A stretch of 64,000 nt of DNA from Pelobates cultripes. Taxonomy: Eukaryota > Chordata > Amphibia > Anura > Pelobatidae. Made by a program: the position numbers and the translations under genes. This document shows, in pieces, positions 25,028 to 36,702 of this stretch. Positions within the stretch are counted from its first letter, which is position 1. Each line of letters starts with the position of its first letter. The DNA lies in assembly GCA_933207985.1 (NCBI GenBank), contig OW240913.1, forward strand, positions 97,561,265 through 97,625,264, written 5' to 3'. Under the pieces are notes generated by a model. The model ran no database searches and was not told where the DNA came from. It was given only the letters and a program-made list of their open reading frames with translations.

Positions 25028-25074
25028 ATCATCTTTGCCTATGTACCCAAGAATACTTGCACTGGCCCTGTTTC
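25028..25074 (-). mobile_element. Terminus of a CAGGGCCGGTGCAAGG-type repeat
   Basis: The reverse complement reads CAGGGCCAGTGCAAGTATTC, matching the start of the repeat at 15693. It probably marks the right end of the element that carries the adjacent minisatellite. The left end was not found. Confidence 0.5.
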
Positions 25075-25471
25075 TTACGGCTTGCTAGTTAACTAGAACT
25101 GGTTGGTTGGAAGCTCTAATAAATGTGAGTAAAGTGAGTAAAAGTGAGTTTCCTTGGTTACAACAATCTGCACTATTATTTTGTTTCTATTCTTTTGGTG
25201 TTTTTTTTGTATGTACCTGTGGACCAAGCTACCTGACAAGAATAATGTTGACTATATTGTTTGGACTTATTTGTCTTAATTTTTTTGTAACATGTATGTT
25301 CTTTTGGTTTTTTACTGTGCAGTAAGTCCCAGCAAACCACAGAGTTTCACTGCCACAAAACTTAATATCGTGCAGAATGATAGCAACTGATAAAATGTGC
25401 TGTATGCATGCGAGTATCATGTCACTTACAGCCTTAAAGCATACAGTAAAATAAAACCATACAGTAGAAGC
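25075..25471. other. No gene recognised
   Basis: AT-rich sequence. The small open frame is Phe/Leu/Cys-rich without features of a real product. Confidence 0.5.
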
Positions 25472-26083
25472 TGTTACGGGACTACCGACATAAAGGAGTT
25501 AAATTGCCATTTAGTATAGCTTCCCCTTGCAGAGGTATAGGCACAGTTACTGTAGAACCCCAAACTCCGGAACTGGAACCAGGGGAATGCTCCTAACTCC
25601 CGAACGGTGTACCCAGTAGTACTCCAAACTCCCAAACGGTAATCTCACGAATAGCTACTAACCAACGAGCAGGCACAGTATCCAAGCGGCTTACACTTCC
25701 AGCAATCAGTCTCTAACTGCATATAGTAAATCCCCCAATCACGAGATCAAGCTACGTATTGAGGGTAAAACAAGATCAGGCTGTAATGAGGGCTACCTGC
25801 CCGTATTTATGCAGGTCCCCCACCTGGTGGACACTCCCCTAGGGGACCAAATGGGAAACTGTAACAAAGGACAGACATGTATCAGATCAGGACATACAGT
25901 CACAATACATCCCCACAATGCATCCTGGCTTCCTTCTCTCTGCCCTGGAGATAATTGAGAAGCAATTCAATTATCTCCCAGAACAAAGGCAAATCGCCAT
26001 TATGCACGTGGGGGCAACAGGATAGAGAATTACTTTAAAATGTACAGTGTTACAAATGTTACAATAAATATAGACATGTAACA
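25472..26083 (-). mobile_element. 3' LTR of the Gypsy element
   Basis: On the minus strand this 612-bp block begins TGTTACATG and ends CCCGTAACA, a short TGTTAC/GTAACA inverted terminal pair. Immediately upstream in that orientation is the purine-rich CTGGGGGTA, a plausible polypurine tract. A TATA-like GCATAAATACG lies near 25806. It follows the RT/RNase H end of the element with about 140 bp of untranslated sequence, as expected for a 3' LTR. Confidence 0.65.
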
Positions 26084-26220
26084 TACCCCCAGATAGCTCA
26101 GGTCTGAGTGCACACTATTAGGTGAATGGCTCTTAGACCACACAAATACAGTTTAATCACCATGGAGAAAAAGTCTTTAATTCCATAAACAGGCTCCATG
26201 GCATAGCTATCCGGGTACCC

Positions 26221-26832
26221 TCACGTATAGTACAATATAAAACACAAAGTCCCCAATGCTCCGCCGTTCAGTTCACGAACTGAGCTGAAGACCCGAAGAC
26301 CCAGTGCTTGGGAAGAGTGTCCGCTGGTGTACTGAAGCTGGGCAGAGCACCGCTGGTTGTCCGGGGAGCTCCATAACACCGTCATCGTGTTGCAGCCAGG
26401 TGTAGCCGCGACCATCCAATAACAGTCAATTAAGCTGCGGTTAACCTCAGATACTGGGTGGTCAATTGATGGCACACGCCAGCATTTGTTAGGGACTGGG
26501 GCAGCCAAGACAGGGGCATTCACAAGAGCCTGCTTCAGTGCCTGAAACGCTGCTTCACAAGCTGGAGACCACAGGACCTGCTTAGAGAGATTTGTCTTAG
26601 TCAGGTCAGTCAGGGGCTTGGTGATAGTGCTGTAGTCAGGGACAAAATGTCGGTAGTACCCTGCCGTCCCCAAGAAGGCTAGCACCTGGGTCTTAGTGAT
26701 AGGTGTGGGCCAGTTAGCCACTGCCTCTACCTTGGCTGGCTCCGGTCTCTGGCTCCCACACTGGTGACCCAGGTACTACACTTCAGCCATACCTAGATGG
26801 CACTTCTCTTGCTTCAATGTCAGGCCAGCTGC
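26221..26832 (-). pseudogene. Gypsy RT-RNase H connection, broken
   Basis: Directly follows the RT in the same frame. Two in-frame stops (about 26828 and 26777) interrupt GLTLKQEKCHLGMAEV and YLGHQ. The tether region GTAGYYRHFVPDYSTITKPL and then WSPACEAAFQALKQAL are clear. After VLAAPVPNK the sequence no longer resembles RNase H, and the catalytic core appears to have been deleted and joined to 3' untranslated sequence. This is the last domain before the 3' LTR. Confidence 0.75.
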
Positions 26833-27232
26833 TCAAATCTTATTCAGCACTATCTCTACATGGACTAGGTGGTCTTCCCAGGACTCACTGTAGATCGCAA
26901 TGTCATCCAGGTATGCACAAGCAAATTCCTGGAAGCCATCGAGGAGTCTATCCACCATACGTTGGAAGGTAGCCGGGGCATTTTTCATCCTGAATGGCAT
27001 GACCCTAAACTGGTACAGGCCAAATGGGGTGACAAAGGCCGACTTGGAGATAGCATCCTCAGCCAAGGGAATCTGCCAATACCCCTTACACAGGTCTATG
27101 GTAGTCAGATAGCGCCCCCTGGCAATATGGTCTAACAATTCGTCTACCCAGGGCATCGGGTAGGCATCAGTGGTGGTCCGCTCGTTGAGCCGCCTGTAGT
27201 CCACACAGAACCGGGTTCCAGGACATATCGCA
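26833..27232 (-). pseudogene. Gypsy reverse transcriptase, downstream of integrase
   Basis: RNA-dependent DNA polymerase of a Ty3/Gypsy retrotransposon. Visible landmarks in order are VDYRRLN, YLTTIDLCKGYWQIPL, FVTPFGLYQFRVMPF, NAPATFQRM and the catalytic AYLDD. The N-terminal fingers before VDYRRLN are missing, because a deletion near 27220 joins the integrase frame to the RT. The RT therefore lies on the 3' side of integrase in the same strand, the reverse of the usual Ty3/Gypsy order. The block itself has no stop. Confidence 0.85.
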
Positions 27233-27994
27233 CTATGGGGGTCCCCTCCTGCTCTGTCACTCCCTCCCAGTGTCCTCTAATGAAATCCAGGGGTCCGCGG
27301 ATCCTTTTCCCATAGAGCAACTCGAATGGAGAGAACCGAGTAGATTCCTGGGGCACCTCTCTGTAAGAAAATAACAGATGAGGCAGGAATCTCTCCAAGT
27401 CTCTGCAAGTCTCCATAAAGGTCCTCAGCATCTGCTTGAGGGTCCCGTTAAAGCGCTCGCAAAGACCGTTAGTCTGTGCGTGATAAGGTGAGCTAAGCAG
27501 CGGTTTAGTGCCACACACCTTCCACAGCTGCTGGGTGAGCACAACGGCAAACTGGGGCCCTGGTCGGAGAGGATCTCCTTAGGGAACCCGACCCTAGTAA
27601 AAATTTTAACCAGGGCATCAGCAACCGTCTCTGCCTCTATATTAGACAGCGCTGCTGCCTCTGGATAACGAGTGGCATAATCCACCACGGTGAGAATATA
27701 CTTCTTACCGGATGGACTAGCCCTGGCCAGTGGACCCACAATGTCAACGGCTATGCGGGAAAAGGGCTCCCCAATGATAGGCATAGACATAAGCCTAGCC
27801 TTTGGGTGGTCCCCCCGCTTTCCTACATGTTGACATGTGTCACAAGTACTACAGTATACCCGCACCGCCTGATTAAAATTGGGCCAAAATAAATTCTGGG
27901 TGATCCTATGGGCTGTGCGGCGGGACCTTAGATGTCCAGCTAGTGGCACATCATGCCCAATCCGCAGAATCTCCTGCTGATATTTCGCAGGCAC
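27144..27994 (-). pseudogene. Gypsy integrase, upstream of RT
   Basis: Integrase inserts the cDNA copy into the host chromosome. The HHCC zinc domain is visible as H14, H21, C51 and C54, counted from MPAKYQQEI. It is followed by the core with D84 (VDIVGPL), D144 (ILSDQGP) and the Glu of NGLCERFNGTL, so all three DDE residues remain. A one-base loss near 27560 puts the third part (27144-27542) in another frame. The C-terminal domain after GPLDFIRGHWEGV is deleted. A single TGA at about 28004-28006 separates it from the gag-protease frame, otherwise continuous. Confidence 0.85.
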
Positions 27995-28003
27995 AACCAG
28001 CTG

Positions 28004-29187
28004 TCAATTCTGTGGAAGGGCAGCACTTTTCTGGGAAGGTTTAGGGATTCTATACAACCTGTCCCCCACCCACTCATACCTTTCCCCATCTACCCCTTTC
28101 TCCCTAGCATCTGCCCTAGCCCTATACTTCTGTAGGGTCGGGTCCGCCCAGGTTTCCCTCCCAAACTCCTCCGGGGTATCCCAGCCTAAGGGGGCCTGAT
28201 CTAGGGTACAAGTCGGGGAAGAGAGTCTTACCTCGGTCTCAGCAGCAGGTGGGCCGGTTTCGGCACCCCGGGTCTGAGCAGGGATAGTCACAGAGTTAAC
28301 ATCAGTGGGACCCATCGGAGCGTAGGCAGAAACAAGGGGGGCCAAGTCGTCCCCGAGGAGGACATTAGCTGGCAAATCCTTCATAACCCCCACATCAACG
28401 TGTCTAGCGCCCACTCCCCAATACAAATGTACCCGGGCAACAGGCAGGCGGAACACAGTGCCCCCTGCTACCCTCACAGCCACAGTTTCTCCGGTGTGCT
28501 GGTGCTCCGAGACCAAGTTCTTTTGGAGCAGGGTCATAGTAGCACCGGTATCTCGCAGACCGCTCACTTCTCTCCCATTCAGCTTAACAGTTTGTCGGTA
28601 CTGCTGCCGGTTGTCCTGGTGGGTGGCTTGGACGGGGTCTGCCTCATGCAGGATGCCCCAAAATTCCTCCTGCTCGATACAGTGAGCAGCAGGCTGAGGG
28701 TTGCATTGATTCCCGCCGGCTGGTCTTCTCCATGACTGTGCCTGGTTAGCGGTTTTCAGTGGGCACTCCGGTCTCTTACACCCAAAGCACCGGATGGGCT
28801 GTGAGTAATCCCGGGAGTTGAACCGGGATGGCTGGGCATAGTTGGTAGCTGGCAGTAGTGTTGGAGCGCGGTGCGCCGGGGGTTGGTAGACGGGAGCAGC
28901 TGGGGGTGCTGCTGGTCTGTACTCCACTCTGGCAGGGACTTTAGTTATAGCATTGCCCAGTTTACGGGCATCTGTATATTCGTGTGCCAGGCAGGCAGCT
29001 TCTGGCAGAGTGGAGGGCTTGTGGTCCTGGACCCACTCTCTGACTCCTGCAGGCAACTTGTCAAAGCAATGTTCCAGCAGGAACAGCTGCAGCACCTCTT
29101 CCCCGGTTATGGCTTGGCACCCCGCCATCCAGTGGGCTGCTGTGCGGTGCACTCGACATGCCCACTCAACGTAGGAGTCCAACATGG
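28004..29187 (-). pseudogene. Gypsy gag (SCAN-like capsid), zinc knuckle and protease
   Basis: An open frame of about 390 codons. Residues 10-75 resemble a SCAN domain, with the key pattern EEVLQLFLLEHCF, then LPAGVREWVQDHKP, then EAA. This fits the known origin of SCAN from Gmr1-like gag. A Pro-rich linker leads to CFGC...EC at 138-146, a zinc knuckle that has lost the part with its histidine. The aspartic protease shows DTG at 217-219 and LLGDD at 281-285. Residues 345-384 are the pre-integrase linker. The first ATG is at 29185. The N-terminal gag and 5' LTR are missing, because another repeat begins at 29188. Confidence 0.8.
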
Positions 29188-30520
29188 TCCCACATAGCAA
29201 TTACACCTCAGTGTATGTCAATTTCTGTTGTGTCAGCTGTGGCGAAAGGGACCTCGCCACTAGTTTTTGGAGGGGACTGATTGCCAGCCTCATGCCTTGG
29301 GACTATGGCCCCTGGGAGATTGGGCACTTTAAAACAGTATTGGGGCTTATGGACTTGTATTGGTGTTTAAAAGACTGTTCTGACGCTTTAATTGGAACTG
29401 GCTGCTTTGCTCCTCCTCAATCTCTATATCAGCCCTTGCTAAACTTAAAGCCCATGGTGATTTGACTGTGTTAGTGGGATCTGAGTGCTGTTCAGATATA
29501 TTGAGCGCTCAGATCCAAGCTATCTGGGGATAGGTTGAATGTGGGGGTTCTGTTCAGTATTATAGGAATTATATATTTTTGTGCATTTTTGCTGTTGTTG
29601 TGAATAGAGATATTTTCTGTATGCTGGAGATAATTGGCTTACCACACCCAAGCCATGCTTGCAGTCGGTTAAATAGGACTTCCATTTATGTGAATGTGAT
29701 GCATAATTTATAATTTATAAGTTATGAATATTGTGTAAAACTGTGTATTTTCCTGCCGGTGATAATTACATTAGCCCATTGTGTTCAGTAATTATGTCAC
29801 AGGCAGAGGGGAGGATTTTGTGGGAATGAATGGGAGTGTTTTACTATATATTATGTGTTTAATTGGTTGTTCTTCAAAACCCTGTGGGCGGTATTAGGTG
29901 TGTAAAATGTGCATAAAAGCAGAGTGTTTCATTGAAACTTCAGTTCTACTTCACCCTCAATTTGGAGTCCTGTCTCTTATTGGGGGAATCTGCTACAAGG
30001 GATTGCTATGCTTTGCATATTCCCTTGCTATAATCACTCCTAAGCTATTTTAAGAGCTTGTTCCTGTTCCGCTCTGAAGGAAGAGAGGTTCGGTCTGCGG
30101 TGGTTGTGGTGTCGGCTAGAGTGCATGGAGCCCTCAGGAAGCGCTAGGAGCATCCTTCAACGGAGGTACCCAGTCGGGGTGCCAGATCTGTTACATCAAC
30201 AAACAGCATGTATCAGCCCATCACGTATTGAATAACTTGTAGTAGGTACCTTATCTATGGATGAGACTCAGCACTGCAGTCTCCAGTGGGGTGGCACAGT
30301 GAATATGGCTCTTAATCTCAATATATTCCCACATGGCAATCACACTGCAGTGTAGGTCAGTCTGTTGTCAGCAAACAGCATGTATCAGCACATGTATAAT
30401 GAAGTTTAAAGTGGCAAAAAGTAAACCGTAGTAAAGAAATTAAAGCAAATGTTGTTAATATGCTGTATTAATACTTGGCCAGATAATACATAAGCAAAGG
30501 GCATAGATGAGCCTGTATTG
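29188..30520. repeat. Repeat with TCCCACATRGCAATYACAC, split by an LTR
   Basis: The sequence TCCCACAT...CTGTTG...TCAGC at 29188-29237 resumes at 30196 as ACAAACAGCATGTATCAGC. A second partial unit starts at 30327. The two parts of the first unit total about 181 bp. The nature of the repeat is unknown. Confidence 0.6.
29238..30195 (+). mobile_element. Solo LTR (Gypsy type)
   Basis: A 958-bp block from TGTGGCGAAAG to CTGTTACA. The flanking 5-mers are TCAGC and TCAAC (one mismatch), and the block interrupts a repeat that continues on both sides. TATA-like GCATAAAAGC lies near 29912. A stretch near 29280-29350 also occurs, reversed, within 60200-60345 of the hAT element. Confidence 0.7.
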
Positions 30521-30891
30521 TAATTGAAGGAAAAACGGTTGAATGTATATGTATGGTGGACCATGCATGGGTCAAACATAAAGAGTCAAGCCTCTTGTTG
30601 GCCCATGTATCATTAAATAAGTGAGGAAACTTAGGTTTTGTGTGCCCCAATAGGAGTAAGGCTGAGTGATACCTGTTGACTAACCTGTCGTGGTAAACAT
30701 AGAGGCAATAAAGGACCACTTACCCGTGACCTGAAATTAGTAATGAGCGGAGAGACTTAGGTGACAGCAATCACTGGGAGACCACTAAGGGTCCAAACTT
30801 GAAATATCTTACAACATGAATGAGGAATACTGTGTACATTTCATAATCTGGAATCTGCCATACACATGAGCCATACAATGAATAAGGTAAT

Positions 30892-31974
30892 TGTAGCGGA
30901 TGGCTATGAGCTGCCCTGGGACTTGTACTATGTGTAACCTGTATTTGTCTATTTGCTAAATGTCTATGCAGTAAGGGAATGCATTCGTGTAAAAAGAGCT
31001 AAGTTCTATGTGTAAAATGTATTGGATTCGTCTGAATGTTAGGTAGTTTCATTCCCTTAGTTTGTTCGAATGAAACTACCAAACAGTCAGACCTCCCTGT
31101 GTGAAGTGTGCCTTCAATTACCCGTTGCAACATTGTTGCAAACGGGTAATTGACAAGCTGTGTAGCAATCCTTTGTTCTCAGGGGTGGCCGCCATTCAAG
31201 AAACGAACAGAAATCTTAACCTCCCGAACAGCTGTGTTTTGCCGTCGAGTGTCTGAAACTCAAAACGGACACTCGACTAGGCGAACACCACTGAGACCTC
31301 CATCAGCCTGGTCCGTTCGGTTCCAAACTACCGAACGGCCCCTCGTTCGCTAGGCATAATCAACCGAACGAGGGGATTCAGGTGAACCCTCCCAAGCCTC
31401 TATAGCTGGAGGCTTTCAGGTACTTCATTCACCTTTTCCAGGACCGACCGCAGGGCCCCAATCGCATGGAGCCCAATTCAGCTAGTTCATCCAGCACGGT
31501 CGGTCATTTTATTCCCTCCAGGAAATTCCTGAACCCCTGGTCTGATCTGGGTGATTTTTGGATAAGTTGTTCACCCAGATCAGGGCTACCAGGGGATGTA
31601 TAATTTAAAGTGGTACCCCTAGGTTTAGGGGTACATCCAGAAACGTGGGGAATTGCTGTACTGGATACGGGAATTATGATGCAGGCTGAAGGGAGGAGAT
31701 GTGTGGGAGGTTACCAGGACAGGATTGGCTAATGTATTAATGAATGTAATCCCTGCCTTGCATGGGAGCATGCTATATAAGGCACTGTGGAATAAAGGTT
31801 GTCAGTTCTGCTCCTGATGCTGTGTGTCGTCCATTCATTGGGATTGCTGTGGGGATACTATTGGATTATTTTGCCTGCTGGAAACTTTGCCTGTGGATTT
31901 ATAATTGACTTGTTCATGAGCCTCACTGGGATCTTAAGTGAAGATAACCTGGGGAATATTGTATCTCCGCTACA
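30892..31974 (+). mobile_element. Solo LTR with perfect 5-bp duplication
   Basis: A 1083-bp block begins TGTAGCGGA and ends TCCGCTACA, a 9-bp perfect inverted terminal pair. It is flanked by GTAAT at 30887-30891 and 31975-31979. TATATAAGG (about 31771) is followed by AATAAA (about 31792), giving plausible U3, R and U5 parts on the plus strand. A perfect hairpin around CAATTACCCG/CGGGTAATTG sits at 31115-31153. A 5-bp duplication fits Ty3/Gypsy integration. Confidence 0.85.
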
Positions 31975-31979
31975 GTAAT

Positions 31980-33229
31980 GGTGTAAATATATGAGACTAA
32001 ACCAATATATACCTTGCAAAAATTGAGGGGTTAATACAGTAGCTGTCTGGGGGAATGCCGTAGAACAAGATTAGTATAAGCAATTAGACTAAACCAGGTG
32101 GCATGAATATAATTAATAGCATATAACGTGAACCTAGTTATTGAGACATATATTAATGTGAATAATGATGAACCTCTTGAAATTATACGAATTGTGAGCA
32201 TGTCATATAACATAGCAATGATTGATGATGAACATAGCAAGGGTCACGTTGATAAAACAAACATATATATGGAAGAAATAACTGAGAGTAGAATAGGTGG
32301 AGCAACGGAAGAGTAGCAATATGGGATAACCAGAAATTGTAAGTAACTAGGATCAGTATCAACCAAAATATTTGATGAACATTATTTACATAGACAAAAA
32401 AATTTAGACAGATAAATTCAGTAGAATTGTAATTGCGCTAACAAGTGTTTTGGAACCAACCCTCAGCTGAATATATCACTAGTGAAATTTGCCCTGAACG
32501 ATCAAAACATAGTTTGCAGAAACGGTTAACTAAGCCATGGCTGGCCAGCCACATCAGCTTCTATGAGTATTAGGAGAAGTGGCTTAATTTAATGATGACA
32601 TGTTAGCATAACAATTATGATAATATAACAATGTTGTAACAATTGTTGTATCACAACTTGTTTCTATGCGAATTCACTTATTTGATTGAATCTGCTGAGA
32701 TGTAGGTTTAAAAAAGATAGTATCAATTAATTCAATTATGTGTATTGCACAAGTATTTAATGAGACCTGGTGACTTAAAGACAAACAATCCAATTTATTC
32801 TATCTGGGGAGGAGCTGGACCCTATATTCTTAATGTGTACATTTTTACATGAATATCACTATATATAAATACACAAGTGGGTCCTGGGCCACTGTTGGTT
32901 TGTATAGTTAAAAGGGGGCCCAGAAACATCCAGCTTACACCTCTGGCAGATTCTCTCATAAGTTCTGGCTGTCAGATCATTACTGGGGGATTCCATTGCA
33001 ACCCTCTGCCGCCGCACAATACGGGGACACATGAGAGAGGGAGAGGATCTGCTGCCTGCTAAAAGTAGAAACTGGATTCTCCTGGTCCCTCTCTCCACTA
33101 TACAAGCCAGCTGGCAGCCTGAACATGTAATCCCCCTATCCCTGGCCTCAGGTAAGAGGTATGGAAAGAGGTATAAACTTAAAAAAATATCATTAAAAAA
33201 AACACTGAAACTGCTCAATCCCCACATAA
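31980..33229. other. No gene recognised
   Basis: AT-rich sequence up to about 32860, then a GC-richer block (32870-33170) that looks repeat-derived. Frames in the second block contain no recognisable domain. Confidence 0.5.
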
Positions 33230-33565
33230 CACAGCCCCTATTTTTCCAAACTCAAAAATTTATACACACTGCATTCACTACACACACTTACTGCATCCTC
33301 TACACCCACTGTATCTACTGTACAAACACACTCACTACATCCACTACACACATACTGTATCCCCTATACGATCACTCACTATGCATCCATTACACACTAC
33401 ATCCACTGCACACACACACACATTGTATCTACTGTACAAACACACTGCATGCGCTACACAAACATGTACATGTAACAAACCCGTACACATCCATTACACG
33501 CACCCATTATGTCCACCACACACACACACACTGCATGCACTACAAAATCACACACACACTTGTTA
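33230..33565. repeat. CA-rich minisatellite
   Basis: Diverged units of the type CACTACACACACACTGCAT recur every 20-40 bases. Long His/Thr/Tyr-rich frames arise from it. Confidence 0.75.
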
Positions 33566-34803
33566 AAAATCTAATTATTCTGTATATGAAATGGTATGTA
33601 ATTTTTCACTCATAGAAGTGGAACTGTTATGTTCCTGGAATTTATACCAGAATAAAACCTTGAATCACCTACAATATATCTTAATCTTGTTTTTCCACAT
33701 GTCATGTGCTGTTTTTTAATACATTTATATTAAAGGGTTAGAAAATAACATCATCATCCAGTTTAGTCAAGGCAAAGACAGTGCAAATATTGCTTCACTA
33801 AATGCTTTCCTACACTGACTGCCAGTTGTAGGAGACAGAGTTCATAAGCATGATTGACAGGTAACTAAGATGGAGGCACCACATTTCCTAATAAGGAGGT
33901 GTGAATTTCTAAATTTCGTTTTATTTTTCAAACCTCACAAATATTTGTTAAATGTAGGGGTAAGTAAATATAATTTGGAGTTGTCTGGAATGATAGTTCC
34001 TTCTTCAGTGTTGGGTTCTTTACAAAATATTGTTCTTTGCATTCTACCGGTAAAATATATCTGTGGCATTGTACATAATTTACAAACAAATAAATAAATA
34101 CATAAGGGGATTTTCTCATTATTTGCATACATTTTCAATAAGAGCCACATTGTTGCTGAAATGATTCATATTATTAGATTATCACAGGAATAAACAAAGA
34201 GAAAGTAGAGCAGTATGGAAATAGATTAGAGGTGATTCATGTGAGAAACTGATCATTGCATCGATGTCAGATTAGAGTATTTCAAATGTTTCAATAGGTT
34301 TTAATATCTCACTCATATAAAAAAGAAACTACAATTTTCTCAGAATATTTAGTAGTATGTTAGGTATCCCTTATCCCTTATATTTAATAAAAATGTATTG
34401 GCTAAGCATGACAAATACATTTAAAGGCAGAAATTAGCATCTCTGCATTTACTTCTGTCCTAAAAGTTTCTGTCAATCATTGTTCTATGCCAAAGGTAGA
34501 CAAGCTTCGACCTTCCACATCTGGCTCTGTGAATTGGACTTTAATTACATACAGGAGGATACTGCAGGGTCTACCAAGCTATTAACAGAGCAGCAGATAA
34601 GATATTCTAAATGAAACAACATTTGCAAACCAGGAGGTGTAAATATTAGATCACTCTTTACAGGAAGTGTTTAGAATGGCTGTGAAAGTCACATGCCCGT
34701 AGGTTAGCATAGGGCAGCAAAAACAAAGTGATTTAACTCCTAATTGGCTGATAATTGAGCTGTGAGACTGCAGGTGCATTATCTATACACCAAAACTGCT
34801 TCA
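33566..34803. other. No gene recognised
   Basis: AT-rich sequence with short frames. No structural signal was noticed. Confidence 0.5.
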
Positions 34804-36146
34804 TTAACCCCTTCAAGACTGAGTCAATTGTACACGTACTGATCAAAACAAAATGTAAACAAAAACTGGAATTTGCACTATATGTCTGTTCAACCGTAAT
34901 TCACCTCTTTCATATTAAGTGCACTCACACTTATTATGTATCATTTTATTCAGAAGAAACAGGGCTTTGATTCCTCATGAACTATTCATATATGAAACAT
35001 AAATTATTATGAATAAAATTAAAAAAACTGTGAGAAATTAAGATTTAAAAACAAAATTTGTAGTTCTGCCTGACATTTTAGCTGTAAATGTCATAATACT
35101 GTTAGCTTTTACTGCAATAAAATGCACCTATTTGTATTCATCAATGTCTCACAAGTACAACAGTACCCCCCCATTAACAGGTTTTACAGTGTTTTAGAAA
35201 GTTACAGGGTCAAATATAGCATATTACATTTTTCCCATTTTTATCACATTGAAATTTGCCAGATTAGTAATGTTACCTTTGAGACCATCTGGTAGCCCAG
35301 GAATGAGAATTACCCCCATGATGGAATACCATTTGAAAAAGTAGACAACCCAAGGTATTGCAAGTGAGGTATGTCCAGTCTTTTTTAGTAGCCACAAACA
35401 CTGGCCAAAGTTAGCTTTCATATTTGTTTTTGTGTCAAAAAAGCAAAAAACAAATATTTGGCCAGTGTTTGTGACTAAGTGGCTACTAAAAAAAGACTGG
35501 ACATACCCCACCTTTGGGTTCCCTACTTATGCAAATGGTATGCCATCATGGGGATAATCCTCATTCCTGGGCTACCATTTGGTCTCAAAGGCATCATTAC
35601 CAAACTGGCAAATTTCAATGTGAAAAAAATTAAATGCAAGCCTTATATTTGACTCTCTAACTTTCCAAAACACCATAAAACCTGTACATGGGGGTATTGT
35701 TATACTTGGGAGACTTCACTGAACACAAACATTAGTGTTTTCAAAACAGTAAAACGTATTACAACAATATCGTTAGTAAAAGTGCCGTTCATGTGTGAAA
35801 AATTCAAAAAACTTTACTTTTACTAAAAATAGCATCATTGTAATACAATTTACCATTTTGAAACACTAATATTTGTGTTCAACAAAGTCTCCCGAGAAAA
35901 ACAGTACCCATGTACAGGTTTTATGGTGTCTTGGAACGTTACAGGGTTAAATATAGTGCTTGCGAATTACATTCTCTGCACTTTCTGCATGGGTTGTCGG
36001 GCATATCAATCAAATTTTAATTAATAAAATAACATAATTATGCTAAAAGATTACTTAAATACACACATATAATTTTAAAATATATATATATATATTTTAA
36101 AATTATACGTATTTATTTAAGTAATCTTTTAGCATAATTATGTTAT
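34804..36146 (-). mobile_element. TTAA multi-hairpin element, copy 2 (inverted, 3' end rearranged)
   Basis: It begins TTAACCCCTTCAAGACTGAG, the reverse of the right end at 4406. It then follows the first copy backwards, including the hairpins around GTCTTTTTTAGTAGCC and GAGACTT...GAACACAAA. Instead of the expected second end it closes with a new palindrome at 36029-36146 (arms of about 55 bp), which repeats its own subterminal sequence in reverse. The true distal end is missing. Confidence 0.65.
36029..36146. repeat. Near-perfect palindrome
   Basis: ATAACATAATTATGCTAAAA at the left is mirrored by TTTTAGCATAATTATGTTAT at the right, with a TA-rich centre. Confidence 0.85.
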
Positions 36147-36599
36147 GGATACTGGGAGAGCTCCCTATTATTGCTAACACACCAAGTAAAAGTGAAAAAA
36201 CTTTAAAACAGACCGAACTCGGTCTCAATGACGTGAAGACTATACATACTAAGAGAGAGGGGTAGTGAGATCGATAATGATCTGGGGGGGGGTGCCATAT
36301 GGTATTCCCATTCCCAGTATTCAGCACCTCGGGCTGGCCGAGGATGATTGCCCCCAGAATCCCCTACTGCATCTTTGTGTGCAGCTAGTGGTAGGGAGCT
36401 TCCCCAATACACTGCACTGTGTGCTGGCTTAGGATAATTGCCCTCAGAATCCTCTACTGCAGAGAAGTAGGTTCTAGCTGTTGCTTGGCAATGCTGGAAC
36501 ACTATCTACGTGAGAACCGATCTGTGTATCGGCTGTACGATTTGTTCTGCTTTCTTCTCGTGCATTTTGGCGGTTTCAGTCCTACACACACTTGTTAAT
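36147..36599. repeat. Unclassified repeat with a 107-bp tandem pair
   Basis: Two related stretches contain ATTGCCCCCAGAATCC and ATTGCCCTCAGAATCC, each preceded by a GCTGGC motif and followed by CTACTGCA, about 107 bp apart. No coding frame was seen. Confidence 0.45.
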
Positions 36600-36661
36600 G
36601 GTGAGCATTTAATTTTTATGCATGTATATTTTGTTTGTTATGTATGTCATATTATATTTGC

Positions 36662-36702
36662 CATCCTGAAGAAGGCTCCAGATGTGAGCCGAAACGTTGA
36701 TG
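36662..36702 (+). ncRNA. Hammerhead-ribozyme-like motif A
   Basis: The order of parts is stem I 5' CATC (36662-36665), core CTGAAGA (36666-36672) and an extra A. Stem II is GGCTC (36674-36678) with a 7-nt loop and GAGCC (36686-36690). GAAA (36691-36694), CGTT and stem I 3' GATG (36699-36702) follow. This is the layout of a type I hammerhead with a minimal stem III and predicted cleavage after GUU. Canonical hammerheads lack the A between the core and stem II, so activity is uncertain. The flanking sequence ends at the Tc1 insertion. Confidence 0.5.

Noticed and set aside
26221..29187. Possibility of a bacterial or viral gene cluster
   Set aside because: All domains are of one Ty3/Gypsy retrotransposon with an LTR at its 3' side.
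33031..33615. 194-codon frame rich in His, Thr and Tyr
   Set aside because: It runs through a CA-rich repeat, and its composition follows the repeat.
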